Part shown: positions 59,791 through 64,000 of the stretch, in pieces
How the letters are laid out: every line of letters begins with the position of its first letter
How positions within the stretch are numbered: the stretch's first letter is position 1
NCBI RefSeq assembly: GCF_902459505.1
Contig: NC_047086.1
Location: 169,607,619-169,671,618 of the forward strand
Direction: 5' to 3'
From: Geotrypetes seraphini
Taxonomy: Eukaryota > Chordata > Amphibia > Gymnophiona > Dermophiidae
DNA: 64,000 bases
Translations under genes and position numbers: made by a program
Notes under the pieces: generated by a model
What the model saw: the letters and a program-made list of their open reading frames with translations, nothing else
Told to the model about the DNA's origin: nothing
Databases searched by the model: none

Positions 59791-60768
59791 AATAACACTA
59801 AAGATTATGGATATTCTCGATATGGGCACTTTATATGGGCATTATACAATGTGCCCTAAACTGGTGAATACACATGTGTATATATACCCTAGTATGAATA
59901 AAGAATATATATTAAGAAGATGCATAACTTGCATGTCTAAGGGTGTGATATATCTAGTTTGGTGTCCATGTCCATTGTTGCATGTGTAATGTGACAATAT
60001 GTCCCATTTTGAACGCAACCATCCGTTTTTCAGATCTCCTGTCCCGTTGTCCCCACGCACAGCTTCGGGATGCCAAAATGTCCCGTTTTCAGAGACGGTG
60101 TCCCAAAGCTGTGTGTGGGGACAACAGGACAGGCAATCATGGGAGAATGGGCTCTCTCCTTGCTTCCCTGCCCACTGCTGCAACATCAGCTGGAAAGGCA
60201 TGCCCAGGCGCCGGCCCAGAAACCTTCTCCCTGACGTCAATTCTGATGTCGGAGAGGAACTTCTGGGCCTGCTAATCACTGCCTGGCTGGCCCGGAACTT
60301 CCTCTCTAATGTCAGAATTGACGTCGGGGAGAAGGCTTCTGGGCCGGCACTTGGACATGCCTTTCCTGGTTGTTGCGGTGGGCAGGAAGCAGCAGTGTGT
60401 GGCGGCGGTGGACCGGGTGGGGAAAGCGGAAGAATCGGTGGTAGGCTTCGGAGGGAGGGAGGCAGGCTTTGGAGGGAGGCAGGCAGAAAGGCAGGATGGC
60501 TGGCTGGCTTCGGCGCGGCATGGAGGGAGGTAGGCTGGCTGGCTGGCTTCGGGGGAGTGGGTGAGACAAAGGCTGGAAGGCAGTGAGGGGGACATAGGAA
60601 AGAGAGAGGGAGGAAGGAAGGAGAGAAAGAGGCAGAGAAAGGAGGGGTTTGTAAGCGGAAAAAAGACTAGAAAAGAAAGGCCTGGACCAAAGGGAAAAGA
60701 CAGGAGGCAGATACAGGACTATGGGAGGTTCAGACAGGGGAAGAGACTCTGAGGAAGAGCAGAAGAGC
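59791..60768. other. Unassigned repeat-rich sequence
   Basis: A 'gtcccgttttc'-rich stretch (60040-60130) and GGCT-rich runs (60480-60560) occur. The GC-rich frames here look like chance. Confidence 0.3.
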
Positions 60769-60864
60769 AGCTCCTGCCCGCCCGATGGATCTTAGCCAGC
60801 TCCCTCCCTTCACCTCACCTTAGTTTGCAGGTTTTTCTTTTCGGCGACCTACATGCTTTCAAAA

Positions 60865-60990
60865 AGCCACGTTCACGGGGCTGCTCAGTGTTCAATCTTC
60901 TGCTCTGACACAACCGGAAACAGGAAGTTGCAGCAGAGCAGAAGATTGAACAGTGAGCAGCCAGTGACGGGCAGGTTCTGGCCCGGGAGG
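60865..60990. repeat. Foldback palindrome, same family as 31915-32155
   Basis: The arms (tgttcaatcttctgctctg and cagagcagaagattgaaca) flank the shared centre aaccggaaacaggaagttgc. Confidence 0.7.
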
Positions 60991-61159
60991 CTGACGGGAT
61001 CAGGTCAAGTGCCCCGAGGAAAATGGCCTCATTGGTGTTTTGGTTTCTGTGCTTTGTGAGAAGGTAATTATGGTGGTTTTTATTTGAGTTTGTGAAGGAT
61101 TGTGAAATTCTGGTTAAGGTCTGAAGTTTGGTATTGATGCTGGTAATGTTTGAGAGTCT

Positions 61160-61430
61160 GAAGAGATTTTTTGTGATGTTCTGTGAGAATCTTTTGGGAA
61201 ATGTTTGAGATTGACTAAGAAATTTATGGTGCTGATTTCTGAATAAAGTTTCAGTCTGATATTCTTTGAGAATCTTCAGAGAAGTGTTTGAGAGATTCTA
61301 TAAGTGAGAAATTTATTGTGCTGATTTTTTGAGGAAAGTTTCAGTTTGCTATTCTGTGAGACTCTTCTGGGAAATATTTGAGAGGATCTTTGAGTGACTT
61401 CTGTGGTGCTGATTATTGGAGGAGATTTTA
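61160..61430 (+). repeat. Diverged tandem repeat, unit about 100 bp, about 3 copies
   Basis: Each unit contains attct(g/t)tgagaatct, gggaaat(a/g)tttgaga and ggtgctgattt. AT/T-rich; no coding. Confidence 0.65.
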
Positions 61431-63041
61431 AGAGAGATCCTGTGACAGATTCTTGTGAAATGTTGTAAGAGAATATTGATGAAACAAAGTTGGTAAACTG
61501 TTTTGGGAACCTATTTCTGGGTATATCTGCTGTAAAGTTTATTGAAAATTTGATTTTTTTTTGTGTGTGATTTGAGATATAGGAAATTCTGGGGAGGGAA
61601 AAAGTATAGGGAATATCAATTATCTGGGGGTTTTTAGCATAGGAAGTATTTTAGGCAACTTTGGGGTTATTAGATTAGGATAGGGTTTTCCCTTATTGAT
61701 TTGTTTTAGTCAGAGAATTCAGAGTAGTAGGTGGGTTCCAGGGAGAGAGAGTCTGCTAGCAACAGCACGCCAACGTGGTACCCCTACATAGAAAGAACAT
61801 AAAGCCTCAAATACCCTAACCTGAAAAAAAACCCTCCAAGATGAACTATACAGAGGGGAAGTAGAATTTCTTTGTCTAGATTTGATATACACCATTTGTT
61901 TATTAAATTTTATTTCTATTTTAAATTTTGAATCCTTAGTGCTTCTTTATATCTATTTTGTTTATGGTTTAATTAACATTTTTTATTTCCAGGTTACAAT
62001 TACATTTTATTATTACATTCATTATTTTTTAATGTAATTCACTCCTTCTCCTGGGGAAAGGTATCAATTTAACCCTCGGTGTGCACGCCTACAAAATAAA
62101 TCTTATTTTAAGAGGGATACCTTTTACCTCAGTCTGAGAAGGAGGGGGTTACATTTTTGTCTTTTTTAAATAATGGATTATGAATCTGTATTGCTTTAAC
62201 AAGTTGTATTACTTGTGAATAATATGATGATGAATAAAAATAAATTAAAAAAAAAAAAAAAGCTTTTAGAGGATTCTCTTCAGGAATCCCCCAATGGCAC
62301 TATGTCCCCCTTTGCACTGACTGCTTGTTTTGGTTCGCCAATCACGCCTTTCCTGACTGCTTCAAGTAAGGACCCCTTGGTAAAGGGAGACATGGTGATT
62401 TCTGGTATTTTTTTTTTGGTTTTTCAAGTAGCAGTCCAGAGACTGTGGCCATTGTCTGTTGCCATCACTGCTGCTTGGCGCTATGCTGCGGGTGAATGCT
62501 TTTCGGGGTCTGTAGTATGCAGTGCTGAGCCTCTGGACTCTCACTAGTCTGCCAGTGGTTTAGCTGGTCATTATAAGCTGAAGTATATACAGGAAGAAAT
62601 TTTTTGCCTGCCCACGGTCAAACAGCTATTTTCTCCTAAAAGTCATTAAATTAAGGGTCAGCTGAGCGCTAGGTAAGAAAAGATACTAATGTGCTCTGGA
62701 GGTGGCCAAAGGCCCCCCTCCCCTCAAGCTGTTGTGTATGGCTGTCTCTTTGCCTATTAAGTCAAAGAACTGTGGGATTTTGGCACTATATTTCACACTT
62801 TTTCTCCTTTTATTAGGGAGACATTGGGTCACTCATGGTCAGCAACAAGCTTGCTTCCTGCTGCCCTTCTTTTCCCTTTTCATTTCCCATTTATGCTGAA
62901 ACGGCTGAAAATAGGATTTTTTTTTTTTTGCTTTTTGTAACTTTTTCTAAATAGGTTTTTGCTGTACACCTGTGCTTTCTTTCTCCTACCTTGTGCTCCT
63001 TTGTAACTGAGTAAAACAGAACTATAGATATATCTTTACAG
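61431..63041. other. Mostly AT-rich sequence, no recognised gene
   Basis: A poly-A run at 62249-62262 follows aatgaataaaaataaatt and may mark the 3' end of an unidentified plus-strand retroposon. Confidence 0.3.
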
Positions 63042-63122
63042 GCTTTGCTCGGGAAAATGCAAAACCTTTTCGTACAATGGGATCGTAGGGTAGCTAGGCT
63101 GGAGATGGCACCACTGGGAAAC
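63042..63122 (+). CDS. Possible internal exon of an unrecognised gene
   Basis: An 81-bp, phase-0 segment with acceptor tctttacag and donor gtgagt. Only one frame is open: ALLGKMQNLFVQWDRRVARL then EMAPLGN. The splice sites are strong and length is a multiple of three. I do not recognise the protein. It could be a pseudo-exon. Confidence 0.3.
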
Positions 63123-64000
63123 GTGAGTATTATGGTGATTTGTGTCTCTTTAATGGTTTTATTTTAAATTGTAGTTTTAGATTTTGTTGTGAAACTGCAC
63201 AAACAAGTTGGTAGTACTGGATTCTGACCAGACAGGACAGGGGCATAACGTGTTAATGGTATCAAGATAGAAATGTGTAGGTAGAGTGTAATAAACTGGT
63301 AATGGGCCTTCTAGCATCTGTCTGAACCTCAACGTTTTCATAAGACTTTTTGTAAAACATTTACATCCCTTTCAACAGTACCAGTAGATATTCAACACTG
63401 TTCAAGGATGTGTTGAAACATAAATCCTGTAGGCAGTTTAGGTAGCTAATCAGTTATTCTAACAAAATGTCTTGTACTTCTCTGGTTTGTACTTGTAGGA
63501 TATTTAGGAATTATTTAGGAATCTGAGGTTCCTAGAGCAGTGAACCAGAGGACTATAAATGAGTTTTTAGCTTTCCAGGAAAGCTGTCTGAAATGTTCTA
63601 GAAGTTTCCAAAAATTTCCAGGGCTTGGGGAATTTTCCATTCTGTGTGAGCTTTACAAAACTACTGAAAAAATGTGGTCTGGTCTTACAAAGTCTCTCCA
63701 AATTTCTAGTATTCTTGGATGTAAGTTCTCCTCCTGACAAATAACAAGTTGCAGTGTTAGGTGCTATTCTGGTGATAAGTAATATGCTGACATTGTACTA
63801 TACCTCTTGCTTAAATTCAGTGCAGTTATAAGCATACTTTTGAAACTCTTTCATTATAGTTCTATTATTAAGTTTCAGCCTGCTGATTGTGAGTTTACCT
63901 CACTCATTGTATATTTGATCTTTTTTTCTACTGTTTAATCTATTTGATAAGCTGCAAATAAATACAAAGGAGTAAAATCTATGTTGTTTACAACGGAGGG
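63123..64000. other. AT-rich sequence, nothing recognised
   Basis: Short frames only. Confidence 0.35.

Overview
The window is vertebrate nuclear DNA, most likely from an amphibian and probably a caecilian. The only host gene I can name is RPS12. Its flanks and introns are packed with DIRS retroelements, CR1, L2 and L1 LINEs, Penelope-like elements, and hAT, Harbinger, Tigger and Helitron families. The clade is inferred from this repeat mix and from a multi-intron ribosomal protein gene swollen to about 28 kb; no species marker was seen.

Host gene. RPS12 is on the minus strand, from a pyrimidine-tract start near 35506 to a poly(A) signal near 6990. Its six exons join into a complete 132-codon frame with consensus splice sites. 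Two introns carry box C/D snoRNAs. The one at 15340-15426 has a guide complementary to the 18S segment targeted by SNORD100. The one at 31434-31508 fits SNORD101 by position and size. SNORA33, expected in an intron, was not found.

Mobile DNA inside RPS12. Intron 5 holds two DIRS copies fused head to tail (7268-13935). Intron 4 holds a long inverted-repeat element (15549-17397). Intron 3 holds an old DIRS relic (20520-29990) split by a younger, nearly whole DIRS (22409-28052), another DIRS relic, and an L2 tail that ends a few bases from the exon 3 splice donor. Intron 2 holds two hAT elements and a foldback repeat.

Flanks. Left of RPS12 (1-6900) are Tigger-like MITEs, an L2 fragment and inverted-repeat elements. 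Right of RPS12 (36-64 kb) are nested insertions. A Harbinger element carries a Penelope-like and a CR1 insertion (36312-39534). An L1 ORF1 is split by a Harbinger element, which is split by another DNA element, which holds a CR1 with a 678-codon open frame (43092-47950). A Penelope-like element with a GIY-YIG part is split by a hAT and a SINE-like insert (49397-50870). A 5'-truncated L1 has a 16-bp duplication (53772-54631), and a Helitron lies at 56837-57694. Two possible exons of unrecognised genes (3084-3276 and 63042-63122) are weakly supported.

Almost all longer open frames outside RPS12 belong to mobile elements or are antisense shadows. DIRS copies are described as fossils.
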